Assembly: GCA_009829735.1 (NCBI GenBank)
Contig: CM020618.1
Coordinates: 36,370,894-36,434,893 of the forward strand
Direction of reading: 5' to 3'
Source of the DNA: Pyropia yezoensis
Taxonomy: Eukaryota; Rhodophyta; Bangiophyceae; Bangiales; Bangiaceae
DNA: 64,000 nucleotides
In this document: positions 9,585 to 20,150 of the stretch, in pieces
Layout of the letters: each line of letters begins with the position of its first letter
Numbering within the stretch: position 1 is the first letter of the stretch
The notes under the pieces: model-generated
Told to the model about the DNA's origin: nothing
Seen by the model: only the letters and a program-made list of their open reading frames with translations
Database searches by the model: none
Translations under genes and position numbers: made by a program

Positions 9585-12500
9585 GAGGAAGGACTACACG
9601 GGGTCGCTGGGGCAACCCTAGCAAGCCACCCCGGACTGCCGCGGGGAAAGCCCCACGGAGAGCGCGGTTGAGCCGACGCCGCATCAATCCCCGGGGACAC
9701 CTTCCGGCCCCGACGACACGGCGTCAGGGGAATGATGACCAACCTCCAAGGACGGGAGGCGAGGACGGGAAGCCCCGTCACGTTGAACCAGACAAGGGCC
9801 CTGTCCAAGATGCCCGAGCTACACCGGATATCGGTGTAGGCCACGTATTGTTCACCATGGAGAACTTCAAGGTATCAGCCACACTGGAGTTGACCCCCAG
9901 TCGACCCGATCGTATTACCATGTACTGGACACAGGGGCTGGGCCGAACCTTATCCGGAAGGATACCCTCCCGGACAAGTGGCTCCCGCGAGTCAGAGTGA
10001 TTCGGGGACCCACGATCAAGGATGCGAATGGTCGTCTCATTCGTACGACTGCAGCGATGTCGCTGCGGGTCACCATCGGGGAACTCACCACGGAAGTCGA
10101 CTTCCTGGTATGTGAGACTCTATCTGTGCCCTGCATACTGGGGTGCAACTTCATCAACGTTCATGTGGATGCAATCCGGCCGGGCCGGAGGGCCGTTGAG
10201 AGGCAAGAGGCCGACGGGACGAAGAGAGGACAGACAGCTATCGTCAGGGACCTGACGCTACAAGGGAGCCACGTTAACGTGGCTGAGGTATACGCAAGCG
10301 TAGAGCCGAGGACACTCTGGCTGGCCAAGCGGACTCGCTTCGAGCCGTTATCGGAGACAGTCCTCCCGGTTAACTGTGACTTAGCAGGCATCTGCAGAGT
10401 CCAGTCCAACCTACGAACCTACAAGCGCCATGGGTTGACTATGGCCAACGGTATCGTAGACCTCCCAGCAAGGGGGTCATCACTGCTCGTGATGGCGAAC
10501 TATCGCCGTATGGCAGTCACCCTTCCGAAAAGGACTATCCTCGGGATCGCCGAGCTCTACGAAGGATACATCCTTACCCTTGACGAGGAAGGTGAAGTGG
10601 AACCACTTGAGGTACTGGCGGTCGCCGAGACCACCGAGCTGAAGGAGCCCGACGCCGGGAAGCCTAACCAATCACCAGCTCCGGCGGACATTCCGCCGAA
10701 GGACCAAGAAGCCTTGAAGGCACTGGCCGAGGCTGGCCTCGACCACCTTCCCCCTTAGGTAGCCGAAGGGGTACGACGGATGCTAAGAAAGCATGACGTC
10801 ATGTGGACCGGCGGGACCCTATGTACCATTGGGGCAACCCAACATCGTATAGACCTGGTACCAGGTGCACGACCAGCGCGGTCGCAACCGCACCGAGCGG
10901 GACCCATGCAACGAGAGATTGTTGACGGAGAAGTAAAGAGGATGAGCGAAGATAAGGTGATCCGACCTTCGATGTCGGAGTGGGGCGCCCCAGTCGCTAT
11001 CGTACCGAAGAAGGATCAAACTTCTCGGTTCTGCATCGATTATCGACGCCTCAACTTGGTTACCAAGAAAGACTCATACCCTTTACCAAGTATGGACGAG
11101 CGTATCGAATCCCTGGGGGAAGCTACAGTGTTTACCGCAATCGACTGCAATGCCGGGTACTGGCAGATCCCAGTTGCAGAGGAGGATATCCCCAAGACGG
11201 CGTTCGTCTGTCACAGTGGAGTGTACGAGTTCCTAAGGATGCCCTTCGGATTTTCCAACGCCCCCGCCACATTCCAGCGGGTCATCGACATTATACTGTC
11301 GGGAGTGAAGTGGCGTAACTGCCTGGTGTACCTGGACGATGTCATCGTCTTCTCGCGTAACATGGATGACCATGTGCAACATGTCGACGAGGTACTCACC
11401 CTCTTGCGGAACGCCGGGGTAGCCCTGCATCTCAAGAAATGCGCCTTCTTTCAGCAGGCCGTCGAGTATCTGGGTCACCAGATCACACCAGGTAAACTGG
11501 TAGTGCTCGAAGCTAATACCCGGGCACTCCGGGATGCGCGATACCCGATCACCCAGACACAGCTGAAAAGCTTCCTAGGGATGTGCAACGTATACCGACG
11601 GTTCGTCAAGGACTTCGCTCGTATAACCAAACCGTTAACGGTTCTTGTGGCGTTCCGAGCCTTTGGGGACAGGCGGGCCCTTGGGGAGGTGACTTGGGAC
11701 CCGGCGGGCTATCCTACGTGGAGCCCTTCTCTTGCCGGGGCCCCCTCTGTCAGTGACTCGGGACTGTGGCGACACACCGGGGATCCTGATTGGTCCCACC
11801 CAGGGAGGCGGATTTTGCCGGTGGAGGTGGCCTGACTGGCCATTGTGGCCATTTGGTTTGTGTTTGTTTTCACTGCATGTTTTCGGGTCTTTCCCCTTTT
11901 TCCCACTGGGTTTTTTCGGGGATTGGCATCTGTGTGTGGGGGGATTTTCGCTTGCTTTTCGCTTGTGCTTGGCGACCGGGGGTTGATTGGTGACCCTCGG
12001 CGCCCCAGTGTAACCCCGGTGTAGGGGATGCGCTGGAGGACCTGGTGGAGGTCAGACGCCTTGCTGGCGCTCGACCCGCCAGGGGCGTCCTCTGGGGGCC
12101 CGGCTCTAGGTCCCTTGAGGGGCCAAGGGGGAGGTTCTTGAGGGGTGCTCCGGGGTCTCCCCGGGGCCAACTTGTAAAATCAACGGTTCTTTGGGTTCTT
12201 GCTCCCTCGGGCTTTTGTCCTTTTACCCTCGCCTCTGAAGGGGCGGGCGAGTGGATCACGCTGGGACCTTTACCCGTTCCTTCCTGACCCCGTTTTGGTT
12301 TCTTGTGTGTGTGGACCCTGGGCCAGAAGGGCCATAACGCTACAGTTCTGACGAGCAGCGCCTTGCCAAAGGTACTCCAACCTCCCTCGCCGAGCGAGGG
12401 AGAGGCATTCGAGCTGCTCAAACAAGCCCCGGTAGCCCCACCCATGCTTGCGTTGCCGCATAGGCGCGGGACCTTTGTCATCGAAGTCGATGCATGCGAT

Positions 12501-14447
12501 ACCCAAGTAGGATGCACCCTGCTACAGGGAGAGACGATCATCGGTACCGATAATGCTATCCCGGACCTACATCCGGTAGGGTACTTCAGCCGGACACTCA
12601 ACCCGGCTGAGCGCAACTATAGTGCCACCGAGCGCGAGTGCCTCGGAGTCACATGGGCAGTGCAACTGCTCCGGCAATACCTGGAAGGATCCAGGTTCAT
12701 CGTGAGGTCCGACCACGAACCTTTACGATGGCTCCTCAACCTTGGTGACAAGGATTCCGACAGCCACGGTCGGCTAGCCCGGTGGAGGCGAAAGATGGCC
12801 GAGCACGACTACCGGACCATATGTAAGGCCGGCGCTACCCATCATCTGGGAGACGCGCTGTCGCGACTCGATACACCGAGCGGGGATACCCGACAAGTGG
12901 ACGAGGACATCCCGGTGGTACCGGTTTGCATGGTGGGTAACGCCACCCAAGGTATGGTTGACCATACCATGGCACACCTGGCGTGCCCATTGACCCTCGC
13001 GGACTTCCACGAGGCACAGGCCAATGACGATGACTGCAAACGCCATCGCGCTAACCTCCTGGCCGGCACGGCCGGCCTCTTCTCCGAGAATGAAGACGGA
13101 CTCATATGCCGGCGGGCACCCGCCGATGGACGACATCGAGTCGTGGTTCCCGTGTCCTTACGACAAGCCTTCATGGAACGAGAACACGAGAACCCTACAG
13201 CCGGTCACCCGGGGGGTTCGCGCATGTTCGCAGCAATGCGGAGGTTCTTCTACTGGCCAGAAGTGGCCGTCGACGTAGTCGACCACGTGCGGGGATGCCA
13301 CCCGTGTGCACGGAATCGTATGAGTCTTCATAGGCGGGCATCCGCTATGAAACTATTCCCACCTGATGGGCCCAACGAGCAAGTCGCTATCGACGTACTC
13401 GGACCACTTCCGGTAACGGAAGAAGGGAACAGGTACATCCTGGTCATGTCTGACCGCTTCACTAAGCTGTCACGAGCGGCAGCCATCCCGAAAGATACGG
13501 CAGACACTATCATGAACGCAGTGGTTGACCACTGGATCAGTGCTTACGGAGTCATGAATCAACTCCTCTCCGACAACGGAGCCAACCTTACGTCAGCATG
13601 CTGCACTAAGGTCATGGGCATGTTCGGTATCGAACCCCGTCGGGCATCCGACTACCACCCGCAATCCAACTGGCAGGTGGAGCGGTTCAACCGCACCATC
13701 GTCAAGATGCTCCAATGCTATATAGCGGAACACACGAACACGTGGGACAGGCTTCTGTCCGTATTGACCCTGGATTACAATTCCAGGCCCCACCGGAGCA
13801 CCAACATTGTCATGCCAATGGGCGTCGGTAACCTGACGCTGCCACCGGGCAGATGCACACGATATGACATACCGAAGGGCCGACCGGCCGAACGGATCCA
13901 TTTAGCTTGGCTTGCCAAGCTATCGTGGATGATACCCAGGCTCAAGCGTGCCCTTGACGGTACACAACTTCGTTACAAGAGGAACTTCGACGCCCGACTA
14001 CGGGTATGCAACGCAACCCTGGTAACAGGTGACTGGGTCTTTATCAGACACCAGAAGTTCCGAGGGAACAAGCTTATGCAACCGGTCAAGGGACCGTACC
14101 AGATATTACACAGAGATGACCACTCTGTCATTCTCCACTCCGATACGGAGATACAACGCATCAATCTCAATGATGTGACACCTGCTCCGAAGCCGGAACA
14201 GCCTCAGCCGTTACCGGCTGGGTTGCTACATGAAGCTCTTACTACCCACCGGTCAGATGACCCGGTGGGGCCGGATGGAATTCCATACCAAGTAGAGAGC
14301 GTGGTTGGACACACCGACCCGGACCCACCAGGACCCTGGTACTTGAAGGTCATGTGGGTCGGATACGACTCACCCACCTGGGAACAGGCGGCAAATATAC
14401 CCCGCCAACTTCTCATGCCTTACATGAGGCGACGCCGCCTATTGTAA
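9579..14447 (+). pseudogene. Element 1 pol polyprotein (PR-RT-RH-IN-chromodomain), broken
   Basis: In the -1 frame relative to gag, the reading begins GKRVRGRTTRG and continues to about 9922. There one missing base shifts it to the frame with the protease motif LDTGAGP. RT follows with CIDYRRLN and YLDDVIVFS. At 11645 the frame is interrupted by a 699-bp solo LTR and resumes exactly at 12350 with the RNase H region (EVDACDTQVG, RSDHEPLRWLL). Integrase has the GHPGGSRM...HPCARNR zinc region, then AIDVLG, LSDNGA and QVERFNR (D, D, E). The last residues form a chromodomain (YLKVMWVGYDSPTWEQA). This marks a chromovirus; such chromodomains are thought to guide integration to particular chromatin. 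Confidence 0.9.
11646..12344 (+). mobile_element. 699-bp solo LTR of a different retrotransposon inside pol
   Basis: The insertion begins TGTGGCGTT and ends AACGCTACA and is flanked on both sides by GTTCT (11641-11645 and 12345-12349). Taking out the insertion and one GTTCT copy joins the RT and RNase H frames exactly. TG...CA ends and a 5-bp duplication are the hallmarks of an LTR insertion; with no internal region it is a solo LTR. Orientation is arbitrary from sequence alone. Confidence 0.85.
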
Positions 14448-14896
14448 CAACCCAACCGACACCGACTTCGGCTGTTGGGGGGTGAGGCTTATACCTACTT
14501 AGTAGGGTGTCACATGGATTCGGCTAGACTTAGGTTCACTAAGTCGGATCGGACTTAGGCAAACTAAGTCGGCAACTGACTTTTACAAGTTTTACTTGAA
14601 GGAGATGAATAACTCCGATAATTGCAAAGTAACCTGAGGCTTACACCAAGGCAAACCTTCCTCCATGGGGCAAGTGACGGACCGAGGAAGGTTGACCTTC
14701 ACGAGTATGACCCAACCAGGATGGGTTGGGGGCGCAAGAAACACCAAGGCAAGCCACTGCTAAGGCAGACGGGGTACTCCCCGAAGGCAGCCATCAGAAT
14801 GATGCAAACGCCCCAGCGGAAGATGAGTTTATACTCACTACTACCCGGCCACCATACGGGTCACCGGGTCCCTCTCCCTCATAGCGACAGCACTCT
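14448..14896. other. Non-coding junction between pol and antisense ORF in element 1
   Basis: Holds short repeats of ACTAAGTCGG (about 14538-14570) and an imperfect inverted pair (AAGGCAAACCTTCCTC at 14648 with GAGGAAGGTTGACCTT near 14684). Both flanking genes end here, so it may contain convergent 3' ends. Confidence 0.4.
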
Positions 14897-17262
14897 TCAG
14901 GGGGTAACCCGGCTGCCCGAAGGAGTCCACTCACGCGTAGACGCGGACACCTCCATACTCCACCGTTCGGCAATCTCACGACGGTCAACCGCCTGAGTTA
15001 CCTCAGTGCATAGCTCCACGAGGGTGCTGCGACCAGCCTCCGCTTCCTCGAGAGCTAGCTGGATGCGGTCCAGCACACCATCGAAGCAGCGCGCGGTACC
15101 AACCAGCGCAGCATCTGGGGAGATATCCCCCCAGCTAACAGAGAGACCCTCCCGCAGCTCGCGGGTAAAGAGGGCATCAACGCCCTCATACCATAGACGG
15201 GGACCCCCGTCCGGCATGACAGGGAAGGAAGGAGACACCGGCGCGGCCAGAGGAGCCACAGGAGCCGATACGACTACTACCGGAGCCGGTGCCGCCCGAT
15301 ACGAGGCACGGTAGGATCCCATGGAAGGGGCTCCACCGTAAACCCGGCGGGACTCCGCCCGACGACAGGACGCCTCACGCTGCCCGCCCGTAGATTCCCA
15401 CTCTCGGGGACGACGGCCAACCCCCACCGGTATCGGGTTACCGAACCACGGGGCGATGACCTGAAGAGGGTCATGGATAACCATGGGAATACCCAGGTCA
15501 GGAACAGCCTCGGTAGACGCCCACCCACGGTAGCTGGGCTCACCCGGCTGAGTGCGCCGGATGCGCAACGAGTTACGAGGCAAGGAGGCAGCCCCAGCCT
15601 GCGGATCCCGGTACGGGGGTAGGTTCAACACCTCCGCCCAGTTCACGGCATCGTGAACGGCCAAGAGGGCCTCGATCTCACGGGCCAACCCCGTCTTGGC
15701 AGCAATGGCGTCAACGTTCAGCTCCCCAATATGCCGACGGACACCCTTCGGAAGATGAAACAGCCGTCCCTGCCGACGGACGGACAACAGGAAGGAGGAA
15801 GCCTGCCCGAGGGTAACCTCGAGGGTGAAGGTCCCCTGCAACGGGTGGACAGGCCGAGAGGCCAACACACTACCAAAGTATTGGAGGCACGAGCCGGTGT
15901 CAAACCGGAAAGCCGGGGCGGGTTCCCACCCCTCCTGCCATAGAGGCGGGCGCACTGGAGCGTACACCGGCGCGCGACCGTTACCGGTCTGCAACGCACG
16001 CGTTACATCGGTGCGGAACGCATCCACCATGACACCATGGTTGCGTCGCCAGCTCGACGCCGACTTCAGCCCCGCCATGGGCGGGTACGGCGCCGTCAAC
16101 GTCAAATACGGGGATACCCCCGGGAAGTACTCAAACCCGGGATACCGGCCGGTATAGGGCACGGTGTGCCCGAACGCAACAGGGGTCACCGAGGCCGCAA
16201 CCCCCCGAGCACTAGCCGGGTAGTCAACGCCCCGCGGCAACGCGGGAGCAACCAAGTCGCATACCCCGAACGCGGGGTTGGGGAAGACCTCACCCCGCCC
16301 GACCCGGGTGCGCCAGAGCTGGGCATGCCGGTCGTCCGGCTGACTCAGTATCCAATGATGCTCCACACGGACCGCATTCGGCTGGTTGACCGGCCGCGTC
16401 AACTCCCGATCCCAACACGATTCCAGCTTGACGCGACGGGAGGAACTTCCACGGTGGTTCGGCGGGCGGAAGTCCACCCCCATCCGGCCTGCAGAGTCCA
16501 TAGGCTCTTGCACGGTAAGGCCTCGAACCCGAGCCACCAAGTCGGAAACCGACATAGGGGGGGTGGCCCGCCACCAAGGCGACACCGCCACCCAGCGGGG
16601 CAACCCGAGCGGGCCCAGGAATAATCGGCGGCGCCGGGGGAAGCCCCACCGGCAGATGGGCCGGCGCCGCAGGCGCACGGGGGCGAGGAGGAAGAATAAG
16701 GGCGGGCGCGCGCCCGGAGTAACTCCCGGAGTCCATCGCCATCGGGGAAGACACGTCTTGACGGACATTCGCCCGCGGCACCGCGGGAAGTGCATCGTCA
16801 CCACCCGGCCCGACGAGGGCACAACGGGGACGGATGGGGTAGACCCTTCAACCGCCCCCGCGGACGGACCACCAACCGGGCGGGTACCCGCACCATCTTG
16901 ACCCGCCGTCCCGGCCGGGGCGCCGCCACAATCATCAGCAGCAGCAGCTGCCCCATCTTGAGGTAGCGCCGCGCCGGCACCGGCGACAGGACCCATCCGG
17001 GCCGCCGGAGGAGTAGGAAGAGGAGCCACCACACGCGGTTGACCGCCCCCCGACGGCGCCGTCATGCCGCTGCAGACGGACGACAGCCAGCCCGGCGGGC
17101 CTCCGCCGGCACGCGGACGGTCACCCAATCCTCGTCGTCCTCCGACGAGCTGGCGAGGAAGCACTCGGCAGCGGTAGCAGCGACGGGAACGTCGTCTTGC
17201 GTCACCTCCTCCTCCTCAAGCAGGAGGTCGTCCGTGCCCCCGGGCACCTGGGGGTCCGACAT
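14897..17262 (-). pseudogene. Antisense ORF of element 1, between pol and 3' LTR
   Basis: A long coding region lies on the strand opposite to gag-pol. The natural start appears to be the ATG at 17262 (MSDPQVPGGTDDLLLEEEE), an acidic N-terminus running to about 17090. The reading then changes frame at least twice (near 17080 and 16700-16550) and continues in a 2.2-kb frame ending at 14897. Pro/Ala-rich segments precede a C-terminal part that resembles the antisense protein of element 2: RLFHLPKGVRRHIGELNVD compares with RLWFLPDLLMVWIVDKLTVD, LVGTARCFDGVLDRI with LVLGTYASVLNDVVDRV, and EIAERWSMEV with LAQQWSETF. No known domain is recognised. Function is unknown; antisense additional ORFs are known in some plant Ty3/gypsy (Tat-lineage) elements. 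Confidence 0.65.
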
Positions 17263-17766
17263 GGTAGATCCGGGGTGGCAGGGGTTCCCCGTGCCAAGAA
17301 GCCGCAGCCGGCTCGACCTGGTACGGGGAATGCACAGGGACGAGCCAGGGAAGCGCGGGCACCCGCGCTTATAGCCACACAGCCCGGCACGAGGGATACG
17401 GCAACGCGGGACGACCCGCGCCAACCGAGCTACGAGGTCGCTCCACCCAGGCACCTAGGTCAGCGCCACAGCCCCATTCACTCGTCCACACGAGAGGGGC
17501 TCCCCTACCACCAGACGCCTGGTGGCGGCTCCGCTTGCACCGCCCCCCGGAGAGGGGGTCGTGACACGAAAACCCGCATCGGGAATTCAACGGTCCGGAA
17601 AACGGATCGTGTGTGTACCACACAAAGAGGGGCACCCCCCTCAGACAACCCCGAAAAGAGGTGTCTGCCGCGACAGGGCGCAAAGCCCCACCCGACTGGT
17701 AAACGGTCGCGCGACCCACTTACATTTGGAAACCCGAATGCAACTCGACCCGAGGAGGCCGAATCT

Positions 17767-17778
17767 AAGGGGGGGATA
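17767..17778 (+). promoter_or_regulatory. Element 1 polypurine tract
   Basis: AAGGGGGGGATA lies directly before the 3' LTR, the expected primer site for plus-strand DNA synthesis. Confidence 0.7.
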
Positions 17779-18138
17779 TGTAGCAATATGGATGACCGTA
17801 TTGTGACCCTAATGTAGGGGGACTACTTCTAACCCTTAACTTCAATTGGGAGTCCGTATTGGTCACGGTATCTATAAGTTACGTATGACCAGAGGGACTT
17901 GCATCTTGGGGTGGAGGGTAGTTTGTAGAGTCTCCGAGGGGTCATCACGAGGGGGCCGGTGGCGAATTCACCGCCGGCCGTGGTAGAACAACAAACCCCT
18001 CCCATTTGGGCTCCCATCTTGGTCCCGTGGCTTGCGCTCCAAGGACAGCAACCTTGGCCTCCCGGTGACGTTGGTGCCGATCCCCCTTGGTGAGTGTTCC
18101 CTGAGAGTGGACGTGCAACGGTGCCCTATTGTGCTACA
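17779..18138 (+). repeat. Element 1 3' LTR (360 bp)
   Basis: Uninterrupted copy with TGTAGCA at the start and TGCTACA at the end. A near-palindromic GC hairpin (GGGCCGGTGGCGAATTCACC...) lies near 17955-17985 and is also in the other LTR copies. Confidence 0.92.
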
Positions 18139-18755
18139 GCGTGCCAACCGTGTCCTCTCCTCGTCCTGCACGCCAGGAACTTCCCTCTCCCACAGCCGTG
18201 CCTAGTCCGGGACTTCCCGCCCCAGTTAAGGAACTTCCGAGTACCGCAGCCGTCCTCGCTTCTCATGAAGGATTGCTCATTCCTTCGTCACAAGCCACAC
18301 CACCCCTTCCTACGCCCCATGTACCCCTACCTCGGGCGAAGCCCCGTTTGGTGCTGGTTGTAGACATCGACCGTCTGACAAGTCAGGTCACGCACCTCTC
18401 TCTGCAAGGCGGGCAGCTGGGCGCCCTAGTTGACTATTGCACCTCCCGTGTGGAGGCCGTTGAGGACAAGCTCCGCGCGTCTCTGCAGGTGCTCCTCGGC
18501 CTTGACGCTCTGCGTGCCGTGGCGCGTTTTCAAGAGGTTCCTGTAGAGAAGGCGCTGAGAAAAGTTCTTGCCATGGGTCCAATCGAGCGCATCAAGGCTT
18601 ATCCATCCCAGCCGTCGTCTGGCAACCGCGGGCTCTCTGGGCGCGTCCGACAGGAGCAAACTGCTATCACCTTTGACGTGTCGTTCCCGCGGCTCACCCT
18701 TCCTCTCCCGTCGTACCCCATTGTCGCCGATTTTTATCCACTGCGCGACGGTTAG
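18139..18755 (+). CDS. Unidentified ORF fragment truncated by the LTR
   Basis: An open frame runs straight out of the 3' LTR and ends at 18755. It has no ATG until 18571, so its 5' end has been lost. The first part is Pro/Ser-rich. The second part (RLTSQVTHLSLQGGQLGALV, then a stretch ending KALRKVL) looks amphipathic and helical. It converges with the transposase-like relic on the other strand. No family is recognised; it may be the second gene of that relic or chance coding. Confidence 0.25.
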
Positions 18756-18759
18756 CCCG

Positions 18760-20150
18760 CGGCCCGTCCAAATATGGCCCACTTGCTTGAAGCGCCGTGT
18801 GTGACAGCGGCTGGCTTGCCAGCGGCTGAGTCAAACAAGTCCCTACATTGGCAGAGGTGCCAAGCAAGTGCCCGCCGCACGTCTTGCATTGAAAGAAACA
18901 TGCAACTGTAGTTGTCGACGCAGAAGTGCATCTTGTCGGTGGCAATGACAAAGGGATGGACGATGGCTGCCGTCGTACCGGCTCGTGTTGTGAAGAAAGC
19001 CACAATCAGAAAGTAGGCGGGCTGGGTGTCAAGCCGGGAGGTGTTCTTTCCCCGCGCAACATTGACCGTCTGCAGGCCCGCAGCGGCAGTCACCAGCACT
19101 GACACTGCGTCCCCTATCTGGACCTGACCACCATCACCACATGTCGCTCTGCTCCGACACTTGATCGTGCCTTCGAGGCCGACACGGGCTTTCGCAGTTC
19201 GCACTGCAACCTCCGGGACAGCCGCTGCGTCAAGCACAACTCCTAGGCATCTCCAGTCGCTGCTTTACTGACTCCTGAGCGGCTTGGCACGTGACAGACA
19301 CGCGCGAACAGCTGCATGCATGCTCCAGTCGACGGGGATTCCAAAAAAACGCATGCTGCAAGCTCCTCCGAGCTGCGAGATCTGTCTGCTGATACCTCTT
19401 CATAGCTCGCAAGGCGTCGTCGCGCCCATTTCCGGACACCACCGCGCACTTGAGAGCCTGGTGAGCATTCTCGAATTGCAGCTCCTGGGCTTGCCGCACG
19501 TGAAGCAGGGCCGGGATGACGTTATTCACCAGCTTTCGAAGACGATGCAGGTTGGGAACATCTGACCACATGCCAAGCGCCTTGAGGTCCGCCCGCAAGC
19601 AAGCATCCCGCACACGGTAAAAAAGCTCCTCTGCCTTCTGCTGCAGCTTTTTGGGTGTCGAACGCGCGCGACATGCAGCGACACCGTGTAACCCCGCGCG
19701 AGGGTAGTAGTAGGCTGCAAAAACGAGCGCGGTGAAAGTGTTAATGAGTTCCAGAGCCCGATGGAGGGGCGTCTTTATTCCAGCCGGTATGTGGGCTTGT
19801 CTGCACGTAGCGCTGCGCAATGTCCGCTTGAGCACAAAACCGAACACCGTCAGCGCCGCAGCCCACGCCAACGCTTCCCTAAGAGAAGCACCAACCCGCT
19901 TTCTTTGAGAGAGGGTGAGCAGTCTGAAAAAGCCGGTGACCAGCCGCTTCGTGAACCCGTGGAACGAAAGGTGGTCGGGTGCGAACATTGCGCTACGGTG
20001 CCCATCAAACATTCCAATCGGTAGCTGTCTCGACAAGAGATGAAGGGCGCCGCGGCCTGAGTTGGCCCGCATCCCTAGCAGTTGTAGGCAGTCGTTCAAG
20101 TGCTTGTGCAGCTGCTCCTCCTCCTCTGGCGGGTGGCTGGCCGTGTCCAT
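18760..20150 (-). pseudogene. Transposase-like relic, two frames
   Basis: An ATG at 20150 opens 306 residues with segments LHRLRKLVNNVIPALLHVRQ and ELQFENAHQALK. The second block loosely resembles the FE-x2-H-x2-K block of EnSpm/CACTA-like and related transposase domains. The frame stops at 19230. A neighbouring frame from about 19237 continues plausibly (QIGDAVSVLV, AYFLIVAFFT, MHFCVDNY) to about 18760, suggesting one frameshift. Family assignment is weak and the catalytic residues are not identifiable. Confidence 0.35.

Larger units (their letters stand above)
6416..18138 (+). mobile_element. Element 1: Ty3/gypsy chromovirus LTR retrotransposon, decayed
   Basis: Both LTRs begin with TGTARCA and end with TGCTACA. 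Internal order is primer-binding site, gag, pol (protease, RT, RNase H, integrase, chromodomain), a long ORF on the opposite strand, polypurine tract and 3' LTR. Damage includes a frame change in gag, a one-base deletion in protease near 9922, a MITE in the 5' LTR, a solo LTR in pol, and frame changes in the antisense ORF. The 5-base flanks (CCCGC left, GCGTG right) do not match, so no target duplication is visible. Confidence 0.92.
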
